Of a stretch of 64,000 bases of DNA, positions 6,916 to 15,723 are shown in pieces. The notes under the pieces were generated by a model. That model worked only from the letters and a program-made list of their open reading frames with translations. It did no database searches and was not told the origin of the DNA. Position numbers and translations under genes: made by a program. The DNA is taken from positions 62,001 to 126,000 of the IMG/VR virus record IMGVR_UViG_3300008963_000727. The stretch is one strand, 5' to 3'. How positions within the stretch are numbered: the first letter of the stretch is position 1; each line of letters begins with the position of its first letter. This DNA comes from a virus.

Positions 6916-8466
6916 ATGCGTTCAAAAGAATTTCTTTTTGAGTATGACCGAGACAAAACCATTGAACAAATGGGTACTGCTATCGCGAATACTGCAAAAT
7001 TGGACAACCCACGAATTAAAGACGAAGAACTTGCACCAGAACAAATTTATGCTCTTAGTCAAAATGTTCTGAGTAGAATAGAATCCGTTGACCCCACCCC
7101 TAATAAAAAATATGTTCTATGGATTGTTCGTCAGTTTGTGAAAAATAGTTTGAAGCTTGAAGATATCAATGAGTTTTTACGCAATGATATCCAAGATTTT
7201 CACGAGTTACCAAAGCAAAGAAAGCAACAACTTGGTATTGAGACGGATATAAACAAATACACTTGGCGTGATTTGCGAGAAATTGCCACTAAACTCAAAA
7301 AAGCCACTGATTTAGAAGAACCAGTTGATGCGAATCTTGATTATGAACATATTGACGATATGGAGGTGCTTTATGTCGGAGATATGGGACAGTTAATTAT
7401 TCCACGTACTACCGAGGCTTCTTGTGAAATTGGTAGTGGTACTCGTTGGTGTACGGCTGCCACTCAGTCAGATAATATGTTTAGAAACTATTCAAAGCAA
7501 GGTCCTTTATATGTGTGGATTCCTTCACGCAAGATGCCAGAGAAAAAACAAAGCAACAAGTTCCAATTTCATTTTGGTGAAGATTTCCAATTCATGGACG
7601 AAAACGACGAAAGAATAGACTCTGAATTGCTGCAATATTTTAGAACCAAACATCCAGTGCTTAAAAAGGTATTTGCCAAAAGTGAAGAAGCGATTAAACA
7701 GGACCCAAGAAAAGCTTATTATTATGCCGATGACGCTATCGGTGGCAGATTTCCAGAGGGTGAAGAAGCGATTAAACAAAGCCCACAATATGCTTTTATG
7801 TATGCACGTGATTTTATCAAAGGTAGGTGGCCAGAAGGTGAAGAAGCGATTAAACAAAATCCATACTATGCTTTTGCGTATGCACGTGATTTTATCAAAG
7901 GTAGGTGGCCAGAAGCGGAAGAACAAATTAAACAATATCAACCACCTTGGAACAAGTACAAAGAATTTTTTGATATTGACGACGAAGTTCAAGAAGATGT
8001 TTCATCCACCTCAAGTGAAGAGTATGATGAATTAACACAAAAAAACTTTGGTGATAAATCTCCAGAAGTTGTTGATTTAGCCAAACAAAGCAAACAAGCA
8101 TTACAAGCGTTTTATCCTAATGGTGAATTAAAAACAATGAAGTCAGGCACTGGCAACTTTGTGACGCAATGGTATGAAACACCAGAAGAAATCTTTCTTA
8201 TCGGTATCAATAGTAAAAGTAGACGACTTCTTAAAAACGATATTGAAGATGTAAAAACATTTATCAATATGTTGATATCGGCAATGCAAAACGGCAAGAC
8301 TCTAATTACAAGTCCCCATAAAAAGTCAATGCAAATGTTAAATAATGTTCAGAAGATAGCAGAAAAGCGTGGCTTAAACTTCTCTATGGATGTTAGTGAT
8401 AGTGTTAGTTTTGGTGATGATGATCCTGAACTCGAATTCTTCCAAGTTCAAGCAGAAATAAATTAA
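6916..8466 (+). CDS. virion-type protein with WCTA motif and 26-residue repeats
   Basis: A 516-residue late protein. The ATG at 6916 is chosen over an upstream one at 6817 because the added segment overlaps the promoter and looks non-coding. The N-terminus MRSKEFLFE resembles a capsid-targeting peptide with an L-x-E cleavage site. Around residues 170-200 lies GSGTRWCTAA followed by GPLYVWIP, a motif I know from phage proteins of unknown function. Residues 256-333 are three tandem 26-residue units (GEEAIKQ...YARDFIKGRWPE) that should fold as helical hairpins. The C-terminal third is acidic. Function unknown; packaging into the head is inferred. Confidence 0.7.
   Translation: MRSKEFLFEYDRDKTIEQMGTAIANTAKLDNPRIKDEELAPEQIYALSQNVLSRIESVDPTPNKKYVLWIVRQFVKNSLKLEDINEFLRNDIQDFHELPKQRKQQLGIETDINKYTWRDLREIATKLKKATDLEEPVDANLDYEHIDDMEVLYVGDMGQLIIPRTTEASCEIGSGTRWCTAATQSDNMFRNYSKQGPLYVWIPSRKMPEKKQSNKFQFHFGEDFQFMDENDERIDSELLQYFRTKHPVLKKVFAKSEEAIKQDPRKAYYYADDAIGGRFPEGEEAIKQSPQYAFMYARDFIKGRWPEGEEAIKQNPYYAFAYARDFIKGRWPEAEEQIKQYQPPWNKYKEFFDIDDEVQEDVSSTSSEEYDELTQKNFGDKSPEVVDLAKQSKQALQAFYPNGELKTMKSGTGNFVTQWYETPEEIFLIGINSKSRRLLKNDIEDVKTFINMLISAMQNGKTLITSPHKKSMQMLNNVQKIAEKRGLNFSMDVSDSVSFGDDDPELEFFQVQAEIN
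7681..7914 (+). repeat. three tandem 78-bp coding repeats
   Basis: Units begin at 7681, 7759 and 7837, each encoding a 26-residue repeat that starts [SG]EEAIKQ and ends GR[WF]PE. The second and third differ at only a few bases, so expansion is recent; a partial fourth unit follows. Confidence 0.9.
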
Positions 8467-8470
8467 AATT

Positions 8471-9640
8471 ATGTTGTCTGAAACTTTTTGTAGTAAGCCA
8501 TGGAAAAACTTAGAAATTAATGCGGATGGTAGTGTAGCACCATGTTGTATTTGGGGTGATAGGCTTAAAGATAAAAACAATTTAGAATTTAATGTTAATA
8601 AAAATTCTTTTTATGAGATTTATAATAGCAATCATCTAAAAAAATTACGCTCTGATTTATCAAACAATAAAAAACCTATTTCCTGTGCTCAATGCTGGCA
8701 AGAAGAAGATAATGGTATTATGAGTTTGAGGCAAAAAGAAACTGATTTTAATGGTGATGTTCAAAGTCAATTTAGCAGTTTATCAATTGCATTTGGAAAC
8801 ATATGCAATTTGCGGTGTCGAATATGTGGGCCGTGGGCAAGTAGTATCTGGGCAAAAAATGAATTAAAAACCCATTCTGATGAAGAAAAACGCAGTTCGT
8901 TTGAATTTGAAATTCTTAAAAAAGGACAATGGCCTATAACATCAAAAGTATTTTGGGAGGATTTAGAAAATTACCTTCCATTATTATCCAAAATAAGTTT
9001 TTATGGTGGTGAACCGTTCCTGATAAATCAGCACTTTCAACTACTTGAAAAATTTTCAAATACTAGCGATGTTTCAAATATTGAAATAGACTATGTTACT
9101 AATGGAACAATATTACCAAATAAAGATATTATTGAAAGTTGGAAAAAATTCAAAAGTGTTGATATAATGGTTAGTATAGATAATATCTTTGAAAAATTTG
9201 AATATGAAAGATCAAAATCTGATTGGAATACATTAGTTAAAAACTTGGATGCATTTGAGCAGTTGGCTAATAAAAATACAAATATCTCATTATCATGTAA
9301 TATGACTGTCAGCGTTTTTAATATATTAGACTTTAAAAAAATTATAAGATGGATGAAAGAACATTATCCCCTAATGCATATTAATTGGAGTATGTTAATT
9401 GTTGAAGAACGATTTTGTGTCAAGTATCTGCCGCAAGACATAAAAGAAAAAATTGAAGAAGCCTTGTTACCTCACGATACCGATGATATTAATAATATTA
9501 TTAAATTTATGAATGATGGTGAATCTAATTTTGATTATTTTAATGAATTAAAATCTGAAATTAAAAGAATAGATTTATTTCGTGAAGAAAAATTAGTTGA
9601 TTCTCATCCTGAATTAAACAGTCTTCTCAAAATTTACTAA
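8471..9640 (+). CDS. radical SAM protein with N-terminal SPASM/twitch-like Cys cluster
   Basis: A 389-residue protein. Cys112, Cys116 and Cys119 (ICNLRCRICG) form the CxxxCxxC site for the SAM-bound 4Fe-4S cluster, and FYGGEPFL is the GGEP SAM-binding motif. Ahead of the core are Cys7, Cys25, Cys26, Cys72 and Cys75, with the phrase NADGSVAPCC typical of SPASM/twitch auxiliary-cluster segments, here placed at the N-terminus. Such enzymes modify peptides or small molecules by radical chemistry; the substrate is unknown. It begins 4 nt after the repeat protein and shares its late promoter. It is one of five radical SAM proteins in the window. Confidence 0.85.
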   Translation: MLSETFCSKPWKNLEINADGSVAPCCIWGDRLKDKNNLEFNVNKNSFYEIYNSNHLKKLRSDLSNNKKPISCAQCWQEEDNGIMSLRQKETDFNGDVQSQFSSLSIAFGNICNLRCRICGPWASSIWAKNELKTHSDEEKRSSFEFEILKKGQWPITSKVFWEDLENYLPLLSKISFYGGEPFLINQHFQLLEKFSNTSDVSNIEIDYVTNGTILPNKDIIESWKKFKSVDIMVSIDNIFEKFEYERSKSDWNTLVKNLDAFEQLANKNTNISLSCNMTVSVFNILDFKKIIRWMKEHYPLMHINWSMLIVEERFCVKYLPQDIKEKIEEALLPHDTDDINNIIKFMNDGESNFDYFNELKSEIKRIDLFREEKLVDSHPELNSLLKIY

Positions 9641-9645
9641 TTTAT

Positions 9646-10305
9646 TTACATTCCTCTAGTATAAAGTTTATAACCAACTGTATTTTGTTTTAAATTATAT
9701 CCCTTATTTTCAAGTTCTGGTATTCGCTGAAAACCACGTGAAGTCTGGACACCGTGTTTGCAAAACTCTAATATAGTTTCATCATTAAGCGTACCTTCTT
9801 CAAATGCCTCGCGTTCTTGTTCATTGGCAAACTGTTCTAAAAAGAAATTGCCAACCGTACTATCCTTTCTTATTAATGCTTTCTTAACTGATTGAAATAT
9901 ATCCATATTTCTTGTAATGTGTAAAATATTATTAGAGCGAGATTCTACATCACGCAATATTTGGTCTTCGGTTTTTTCTGGAACCACATTTAAAACATAA
10001 CTGGTAAATGCAATGTCAAATTTATTATCTGGAAGTGTTCCTGCAACACTATTCCAACCATCAGAGCCACTGCCGTGAAATGGGTCATAGGCATAGACAG
10101 TTCCACCGGCTGCTTTGATTGCTTCTGCATTTCTGCCATACTTTCCGGCACCATAATCAAGCACTGTTTTACCTTGGAATATTCCCTTGCCAGCAAGATT
10201 TTTGATGACTGGAGCAGCACCTTGTCCTTTAATAGATGTGCCACCTTTTTCAAGTGGGTCTCCAGAATAGGTTCTGTCTGCTTCAAATAATTCTTTAATA
10301 AGCAT
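9646..10305 (-). CDS. class I SAM-dependent methyltransferase with capsid-targeting-like N-terminus
   Basis: A 219-residue protein with KTVLDYGAGKYGRNA (SAM-binding motif I), VYAYDPF (acidic end of strand 2) and FDIAFTSYVLNVVP (motif IV region). The first residues, MLIKELFE-ADRTYSG, precede the methyltransferase fold and resemble a T4 capsid-targeting peptide with an L-F-E/A cleavage site. It has its own minus-strand late promoter 7 nt upstream and converges on the radical SAM gene. The methyl acceptor (DNA, protein or small molecule) is unknown. Packaging in the head is inferred. Confidence 0.75.
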   Translation of the reverse strand: MLIKELFEADRTYSGDPLEKGGTSIKGQGAAPVIKNLAGKGIFQGKTVLDYGAGKYGRNAEAIKAAGGTVYAYDPFHGSGSDGWNSVAGTLPDNKFDIAFTSYVLNVVPEKTEDQILRDVESRSNNILHITRNMDIFQSVKKALIRKDSTVGNFFLEQFANEQEREAFEEGTLNDETILEFCKHGVQTSRGFQRIPELENKGYNLKQNTVGYKLYTRGM

Positions 10306-10312
10306 TATGAGG

Positions 10313-10319
10313 TATTTAT
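10313..10319 (-). promoter_or_regulatory. T4-type late promoter motif (minus strand)
   Basis: ATAAATA on the minus strand ends 7 nt before the methyltransferase ATG at 10305, again without a ribosome binding site between motif and start. Confidence 0.65.
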
Positions 10320-10354
10320 TCCCTCTCTATTTTAGGATATAGTAATGGTATTGT

Positions 10355-10361
10355 CTAAATA
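10355..10361 (+). promoter_or_regulatory. variant late promoter motif before the oxidase genes
   Basis: CTAAATA, one base from the late motif, ends 7 nt before the DUF2244 ATG at 10369. If used, the oxidase genes are expressed late. An alternative weak TATAGT box lies at 10338-10343. Confidence 0.35.
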
Positions 10362-10368
10362 GTTCGTA

Positions 10369-10824
10369 ATGAATAAAACCTATGTTATTTCTCCGTCATT
10401 TCAATCTGATTGGCGGTTGTCAATAAGATTTTTGGCATTGTTAGGAATCGTTTTATTCTCTATATCTTTATATTTTTTTCAATTGGGCTTGTGGTTAATA
10501 GTGCCATTTGCTGGAGCAGAATTTTTACTTGTGGCTGCTAGTTTATGGTACTCAGCAGAAAAAAGTTTTGAGAAAAATGTACTGCATATAGACCGAACAA
10601 CAGTGACATTAGAAAAAGGAAGAAAAACAAAATCAAGTTCTATTTCTTTTGAAAAAATATGGTGCGAAGTAATATTAGAAAATGTACCAAGAAGGTGGAA
10701 ACACACAAGATTATTTTTACACTGTAAAAGTGATAAAGTAGAATTTGCAGAATTTTTAGACGCAGACGAGCAGAAGAGTCTTGCACGAGAATTAAAACAA
10801 TTTATAGGACCAGTAGGAGTCTAA
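10369..10824 (+). CDS. DUF2244 membrane protein, oxidase-associated
   Basis: A 151-residue protein with two adjacent membrane helices (about residues 22-64), including the LIVPFAGAEFLLVAASLWY stretch that marks DUF2244, followed by a soluble beta-rich tail. In bacteria DUF2244 genes often sit beside cytochrome c oxidase genes and are thought to help oxidase assembly or function. Here it lies 3 nt upstream of the subunit I gene, which repeats that bacterial neighbourhood and suggests both were acquired together from a host. Confidence 0.75.
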   Translation: MNKTYVISPSFQSDWRLSIRFLALLGIVLFSISLYFFQLGLWLIVPFAGAEFLLVAASLWYSAEKSFEKNVLHIDRTTVTLEKGRKTKSSSISFEKIWCEVILENVPRRWKHTRLFLHCKSDKVEFAEFLDADEQKSLARELKQFIGPVGV

Positions 10825-10827
10825 ACA

Positions 10828-12393
10828 ATGGATACCGTAGCACAACCAGAACACATAGAGCCGACCGGCATTAAACGATGGCTAACCACTACAAACCACA
10901 AAGAGATTGGATCAATGTACCTACTGTGGAGTTTGTTGATGTTCTTTGTTGGTGGTGCAATGGCAATGGTCATAAGAGCAGAACTTTTTATGCCCGGTAT
11001 GCAATTGGTTGATCCATTATTCTATAATCAAATGACCACTATGCACGCTCTTGTGATGATTTTTGGTGCGGTAATGCCAGCATTTACTGGCTTAGCAAAC
11101 TGGATGATACCCATGCAAATAGGGGCACCTGATATGGCCCTACCCCGGATGAATAACTGGAGTTTCTGGCTAATGCCATTTGCGTTTGCCGTACTACTTT
11201 CAACACTATTCATGCCCGGCGGTGGTCCTGCGGGAGGATGGACAATGTATCCTCCCCTTATGTTACAAACAGGCATGGCATTTCCATTTGTTATATTCTC
11301 AATACACATTTTAGGCATTTCATCAATTATGGGTTCAATTAATATTGTGGCTACCATATTAAACATGAGAGCACCCGGAATGACTCTCATGAAGATGCCT
11401 ATCTTTACATGGACTTGGTTGGTAACTGCATATCTTATGATTGCTGTTATGCCTGTGCTGTCTGGTGCTGTGACAATGCTATTAACCGACCAGTACTTTG
11501 GTACTTCATTTTTCTCTGCAGCCGGTGGTGGTGACCCAGTTCTTTATCAGCATATATTTTGGTTTTTTGGTCATCCAGAAGTCTATATTATGATACTGCC
11601 AGCATTTGGTATTATATCTACAATATTGCCTACATTTGCTCGTAAGCCACTGTTTGGATATAGTTCAATGGTTTATGCTACTGCTAGTATTGCGTTCCTG
11701 TCATTTATTGTGTGGGCACATCATATGTTTACTGTAGGAATGCCGCTCGCAGGAACACTTTTCTTCATGTATGCCACAATGTTGATATCAGTTCCCACTG
11801 GAGTGAAAGTCTTTAATTGGGTTGCCACAATGTGGCGTGGTGCTATGACATTTGAAACACCAATGCTATTCGCTCTTGCATTTGTATTCTTGTTTACAAT
11901 AGGTGGATTCTCTGGCTTAATGCTAGCAATTGCTCCTGCAGATTTTCAGTATCATGATACCTATTTCGTTGTAGCACACTTTCACTATGTCTTGGTAACT
12001 GGAGCGGTATTCGCAATATTAGCGGCGGCATATTACTGGCTCCCAAAGTGGTCGGGCACTCGTTATTCAGAAAGACTGGGTCAGTGGCACTTTTGGCTCA
12101 GCACAATATTTGTGAATGTACTGTTCTTCCCTCAACATTTTTTAGGATTAGCAGGAATGCCAAGACGCATACCAGACTATTCTGTTCAGTTTGCAGATTG
12201 GAATATGATTAGTTCAATAGGTGGATTTGGATTCGGTCTTACCCAACTATTGTTTCTTGCTATAGTATGGCAATGTATCCGAGGCAAAAATAATGCAGAT
12301 GCAAGAGCGTGGGAAGGGGCGGACGGTCTAGAGTGGGAAGTACCATCACCTGCACCAGCACACACATTTACAGTACCGCCAAGAATTGATTAA
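10828..12393 (+). CDS. ctaD: cytochrome c oxidase subunit I (heme-copper oxidase, A1 type)
   Basis: A 521-residue, twelve-helix membrane protein of full bacterial CtaD length. All key residues appear present: His73 and His386 for heme a, His384 for heme a3, His249, His298 and His299 for CuB, and Tyr253 in GHPEVY for the His-Tyr crosslink. Glu251 and Asp102 mark the D proton channel and Lys327 (PTGVKVFNW) the K channel. The enzyme reduces O2 to water and pumps protons in the host inner membrane. No subunit II or III gene is in the window, so it would have to combine with host or distant phage subunits. It is preceded by DUF2244. The flanking genes are typical phage genes, so it is not a chromosome fragment. 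A host origin by transfer is inferred. Confidence 0.95.
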   Translation: MDTVAQPEHIEPTGIKRWLTTTNHKEIGSMYLLWSLLMFFVGGAMAMVIRAELFMPGMQLVDPLFYNQMTTMHALVMIFGAVMPAFTGLANWMIPMQIGAPDMALPRMNNWSFWLMPFAFAVLLSTLFMPGGGPAGGWTMYPPLMLQTGMAFPFVIFSIHILGISSIMGSINIVATILNMRAPGMTLMKMPIFTWTWLVTAYLMIAVMPVLSGAVTMLLTDQYFGTSFFSAAGGGDPVLYQHIFWFFGHPEVYIMILPAFGIISTILPTFARKPLFGYSSMVYATASIAFLSFIVWAHHMFTVGMPLAGTLFFMYATMLISVPTGVKVFNWVATMWRGAMTFETPMLFALAFVFLFTIGGFSGLMLAIAPADFQYHDTYFVVAHFHYVLVTGAVFAILAAAYYWLPKWSGTRYSERLGQWHFWLSTIFVNVLFFPQHFLGLAGMPRRIPDYSVQFADWNMISSIGGFGFGLTQLLFLAIVWQCIRGKNNADARAWEGADGLEWEVPSPAPAHTFTVPPRID

Positions 12394-12397
12394 AGTA

Positions 12398-13183
12398 CTA
12401 TCTTTGTAATACTTCTAAACCTTCGGCATGTCTCTCAAGATGTTTTACATAATCTGAGATACTGTGATCAGAAAATGAATCAATTTTTCCTTGCTTCCAT
12501 GCGAACCAATAACCACGAAACTTGTCTTTAATTCGTTGCCACAATGTGGGAGAACGAACATTTCCCCAAGCATTCAAATAATATTCAAATCCATGGTGTT
12601 TGTATCCCATTATGCGGGGCGGTAAGTATGCAACCGCGTCATTATTATTAACCCATCGCACATGGTTGATAGCAAGAGAATCAACATACTTCGGCCATCC
12701 TACTCTTGGAGAACCGAAAGTGTAGAGTTGAACTGGATCAGGAAGTGTCTCATCGTGTCGGCAACGAGACGCTAAAATTGTTGCCATTGCACCACCTAAT
12801 GAATGACCAGTAAACCAAACATTTAGGCCCTGTGCTTTTGCAGTTTCTAAATCAGCAACAATTTGCGGCCAAATCTTTGATACGTGCCACGAAAATCCAC
12901 TATGAACTCGACCACCAGATGACGACTTTTTAGGCCAAGCACGCAGGTCGGCTTTTAAATCAGCCCAACAATCGGGCTCTGTTCCTCTACACGCAACAAT
13001 TAAATCAGTTTCAGATATAAAACTAAATGCTTGAGAGCCATCGGTATCATATGAATTCATTAACCGAAATTCAGTATTTTCTAATTTATTAACCACATTA
13101 TCAACATCGTGATATACAATTGAACTCATACGTGCAAAAAGTGCACACCGCTCACGAAATTCTATCTTAATCACTTCTTGCAT
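12398..13183 (-). CDS. class 3 lipase (alpha/beta hydrolase)
   Basis: A 261-residue Lipase_3 protein. GHSLGG carries nucleophile Ser128, NNDAVAYLPP carries Asp182, and DHSISDY carries His240, so the triad looks complete; ACRGTEP near residue 65 provides the oxyanion-hole region. No signal peptide is visible, so it acts in the host cytoplasm or is carried in the virion. It has its own late-type promoter with a 5-nt gap to the ATG, and converges on the oxidase gene. It may attack host membrane lipids during lysis or be a delivered effector; this is inference. Confidence 0.85.
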   Translation of the reverse strand: MQEVIKIEFRERCALFARMSSIVYHDVDNVVNKLENTEFRLMNSYDTDGSQAFSFISETDLIVACRGTEPDCWADLKADLRAWPKKSSSGGRVHSGFSWHVSKIWPQIVADLETAKAQGLNVWFTGHSLGGAMATILASRCRHDETLPDPVQLYTFGSPRVGWPKYVDSLAINHVRWVNNNDAVAYLPPRIMGYKHHGFEYYLNAWGNVRSPTLWQRIKDKFRGYWFAWKQGKIDSFSDHSISDYVKHLERHAEGLEVLQR

Positions 13184-13188
13184 GAATT

Positions 13189-13195
13189 TATTTAT
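13189..13195 (-). promoter_or_regulatory. T4-type late promoter motif (minus strand)
   Basis: ATAAATA on the minus strand ends exactly 5 nt before the lipase ATG (13183). No ribosome binding site is visible between motif and start codon. Confidence 0.65.
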
Positions 13196-13204
13196 TCCAT
13201 TTTC

Positions 13205-13233
13205 TTGACATAGCAGTCTGCTGCTGATATATT
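13205..13233 (+). promoter_or_regulatory. sigma70-type promoter, early class
   Basis: TTGACA 13205-13210, 17-bp spacer, TATATT 13228-13233, followed by AAGGCAAAAA ahead of the ATG at 13256. It is divergent from the late promoter of the lipase only 10 bp away. Confidence 0.8.
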
Positions 13234-13255
13234 AGAAAAACATATAAGGCAAAAA

Positions 13256-13642
13256 ATGACTAACAAAAAGAAGACGAAAAGCAAACTAACAAAAAGTCAT
13301 CGTTCTCGCCTGTTAAATCAACACAGAGAACACAATCGCCGACTCAAGCAGTCTGGGCGACATAGTGAGTGCTTGTCTTTTGATGAGTATGTCAAATATG
13401 TTTTTGGTAAAAGTCAGGTAACAACCGCCAAACCAAAAACACACTACCGCCCCTCAGAAGGCTATCGTAGAGAAACACGCCATGTTCCCAGTCTTGGGCA
13501 TGGTGTTGGTAATGCTCGTCGTAGTGAAATTCCTGAGTACAATGGGGATTATATCAAAGGCATTGCCACAATGCATAAATCAAACTTAGTTCCGATTACC
13601 AATGGCGATCAGGCAAAAGATATATCGCGTATGAGACGTTAA
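13256..13642 (+). CDS. basic hypothetical phage protein (128 aa)
   Basis: A very basic 128-residue protein: the first 35 residues are Lys/Arg/His-rich (MTNKKKTKSKLTKSHRSRLL), followed by SFDEYVKYVFG and a glycine-containing middle (SLGHGVGNARRSEIPEYNGD). It looks like a nucleic-acid-binding protein, but no named domain is visible. It has a consensus early-type promoter of its own inside an otherwise late region. Confidence 0.6.
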   Translation: MTNKKKTKSKLTKSHRSRLLNQHREHNRRLKQSGRHSECLSFDEYVKYVFGKSQVTTAKPKTHYRPSEGYRRETRHVPSLGHGVGNARRSEIPEYNGDYIKGIATMHKSNLVPITNGDQAKDISRMRR

Positions 13643-13696
13643 GTATAGTGTTTAATTTTATATCCGTCACACTTAAATAAATGGATGATTTTTATT

Positions 13697-14239
13697 ATGA
13701 AAACATTTTTTGCAGTAGTAATTGCAATGGGATTCTGGATTTCTGCATTCTCTGCCAATAGTGATACATTGGTTAATGACACCGATTGGGAGATTGATGA
13801 AAGTCACGAGCAGATTCGCTGCCTTGCAAAAAACATTTATTTTGAAGCACGTTCTGACATGACAGCAGGACAATTTGCGGTTGCAGATGTTGTACTTAAT
13901 CGTGTTCGTGATACGCGGTGGCCAAATAATATCTGTGATGTTGTACAACAAGGACCAGTCTCTGAGTGGCACCTTGAAAACACTGGAAAAGAAGTACCTG
14001 TTAAACACCGTTGCCAATTTTCTTGGTTCTGTGATGGCAAGAGTGACGATCCAAAAGATCGGGAATCGTGGAGAAATGCACAAACTATTGCTTATCAAAT
14101 TCTAAAAAATAAAACATTTCGTGGAATAACTGAAGGTTCAACACATTATCATGCAGCCTATGTTAATCCATCATGGAACTTATCATTTCAGTACATCGGC
14201 CAAATTGGCGAGCATGTGTTCTATCGTGCTGATCAATAA
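13697..14239 (+). CDS. SleB-type cell wall hydrolase (Hydrolase_2)
   Basis: A 180-residue exported protein: a signal peptide of about 20 residues (MKTFFAVVIAMGFWISAFSA) and then the SleB catalytic domain with NIYFEAR (catalytic Glu region), AVADVVLNRV, CQFSWFCDG, THYHAAYVNPSW and GEHVFYR. The family cuts peptidoglycan. The ATG at 13697 is preferred over 13685 because it gives a cleaner signal peptide. With its leader it could act as a secreted endolysin or help late cell-wall breakdown; a second peptidoglycan enzyme lies at 31498. Confidence 0.85.
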   Translation: MKTFFAVVIAMGFWISAFSANSDTLVNDTDWEIDESHEQIRCLAKNIYFEARSDMTAGQFAVADVVLNRVRDTRWPNNICDVVQQGPVSEWHLENTGKEVPVKHRCQFSWFCDGKSDDPKDRESWRNAQTIAYQILKNKTFRGITEGSTHYHAAYVNPSWNLSFQYIGQIGEHVFYRADQ

Positions 14240-14295
14240 TTGATTTTCTCAATATTTCCCTTAACTCTTAACTATGGAGGCTTAATTATTAGGAT

Positions 14296-15075
14296 ATGAT
14301 TAATCAAGAAATTGCAAATAATATTTTTTATCACATTGGAAACTGCTGGGATTACAATTACCCAACAGGACAAGCATTAGAAACAGCCATTTCACGAGGG
14401 TTAGACCCATTTTTTAACACACAACAATTAGGGAGTCCAAACACTATTACAGATGTAAAAGCAGATGATGTTTCTATTGATGTTAAAGGCAACAAGACTT
14501 TAAAATTCATTAAAAAAATTAACTCAAGGACAAATATGGAAGATAATACACTTATTGATATTAGTATCGAAGGCACCCCGGTTCACCTAAGCGTTCCCAA
14601 GAGTATTATGACACAAGTCAGACGCCCAACCGTGGACTTACAGGGATATAATGGTGACCCAGAAGAAATTCTTTCTGAACAAATTTCAGAGTATGAGAAT
14701 TTTGTTTGGACCAAGAGTGAGCAAGATGGCTGTAATACTGTAATGAGTTTTATTGTTCAGTATGGTGAGCGTGATGGTATGAAGGCAATTACACTCACAA
14801 CAAATGAATTTGAAATTCCAGAAGCAGCAGACTTCCAAACGACTACCAATAAATCAGGAGAAAATAATGCATATGTTGCTTATGATTCTGAATATAATGA
14901 GATTTTTCGTTTGAGTAGTTTTAATCGTGGTTCAAGCAATATGTATAAGCGGTATCCTACTGAGAAGTTTTACTACAGAGTTTGGCAGGATAGTCCGTAT
15001 AAGTTTGAATACGACCAACAGGCAGTGGTAGAAGACTTTTCAATGTCAAAAAGTATTGCAGACTATTTTGATTAG
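14296..15075 (+). CDS. hypothetical protein, weak PD-(D/E)xK nuclease resemblance
   Basis: A 259-residue soluble protein. The N-terminal third contains TITDVKADDVSIDVKGNKT, where an Asp followed by a strand with D-V-K resembles the D...[DE]xK site of restriction-like nucleases, and an upstream TGQALE helix. I cannot confirm the fold by eye. The rest shows no motif. It is preceded by GGAGG. Alternatives are a virion or DNA-modification-related protein. Confidence 0.5.
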   Translation: MINQEIANNIFYHIGNCWDYNYPTGQALETAISRGLDPFFNTQQLGSPNTITDVKADDVSIDVKGNKTLKFIKKINSRTNMEDNTLIDISIEGTPVHLSVPKSIMTQVRRPTVDLQGYNGDPEEILSEQISEYENFVWTKSEQDGCNTVMSFIVQYGERDGMKAITLTTNEFEIPEAADFQTTTNKSGENNAYVAYDSEYNEIFRLSSFNRGSSNMYKRYPTEKFYYRVWQDSPYKFEYDQQAVVEDFSMSKSIADYFD

Positions 15076-15121
15076 TTGCATATAAATTAATAGCCACAAC
15101 AAATAGGACATAACTACTATC

Positions 15122-15406
15122 ATGTCAAATGCATATAACGAGAACGTTGATCAAAAAGTAGTCGAAGAATTCCAAGATGTAATTGTTGAAATTTTTCAAG
15201 TATTACGCACTTTTGGGATAGAAGAACTTAATGTTGGTGGCCTTATGAGAATGCTAGGTGTATCACAAGAAGTTGCTGAGTTATATGATAACCACATAAT
15301 GGTTGCATCAGACTTGGAAAACGCGACTGATTCTGAATTTGATATAGATTTAGATGATATACCTTCATCTAACATTATTAATAATTCAAATACTAAACTT
15401 CACTAA
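15122..15406 (+). CDS. hypothetical acidic protein (94 aa)
   Basis: A 94-residue protein with a helical N-terminal two-thirds (QDVIVEIFQVLRTFGIEELN, then LMRMLGVSQEVAELYD) and an acidic, Asn-rich tail. The middle part could be a small helix-turn-helix-like unit, but this is weak. It is followed 3 nt later by a membrane protein gene. Confidence 0.55.
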   Translation: MSNAYNENVDQKVVEEFQDVIVEIFQVLRTFGIEELNVGGLMRMLGVSQEVAELYDNHIMVASDLENATDSEFDIDLDDIPSSNIINNSNTKLH

Positions 15407-15409
15407 TTA

Positions 15410-15694
15410 ATGAAAAATAAAATAATCAATTTTTGGAAAAACAGTTATAAATCTGACCGAATTGCATTTGGTTTTGAACTGGTCAGTTTTGTTTTTACAG
15501 TTAGTGCCAGTTTATCATTAGCACTAACTGCTCGTGATCCAAATATGATGCTTGTTTATCCGTTCTTTTTTATTGGTAGTACAACACAATGTTATGCTGC
15601 GGTAAGAAGAGGATCAGCATGGGTTATGCTATTAACTGGCTATTTTAGTTTCATTAATGTTTTCGGATTCGGTGTTGCAGCCGGATGGTGGTGA
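15410..15694 (+). CDS. small membrane protein, three TM helices
   Basis: A 94-residue protein with a basic N-terminus and three hydrophobic helices (about residues 20-40, 47-64 and 71-93). I know similar proteins as unassigned small membrane proteins of marine T4-like phages. It has no signal for lysis and no holin-like charged tail, though a holin role cannot be excluded. Confidence 0.6.
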   Translation: MKNKIINFWKNSYKSDRIAFGFELVSFVFTVSASLSLALTARDPNMMLVYPFFFIGSTTQCYAAVRRGSAWVMLLTGYFSFINVFGFGVAAGWW

Positions 15695-15723
15695 AGTAAT
15701 TAAAAACACATAGGAGAAAAAAA

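Noticed and set aside
7681-7914. CRISPR-like array
   Set aside because: The 78-bp units are contiguous and in frame with a protein; there are no spacers.
10369-12393. The oxidase genes as proof of a bacterial chromosome segment
   Set aside because: Genes on both sides are phage-like, late motifs and phage gene spacing continue without a break, and T4-type replication, fibre and lysis genes are present on the same strand map.
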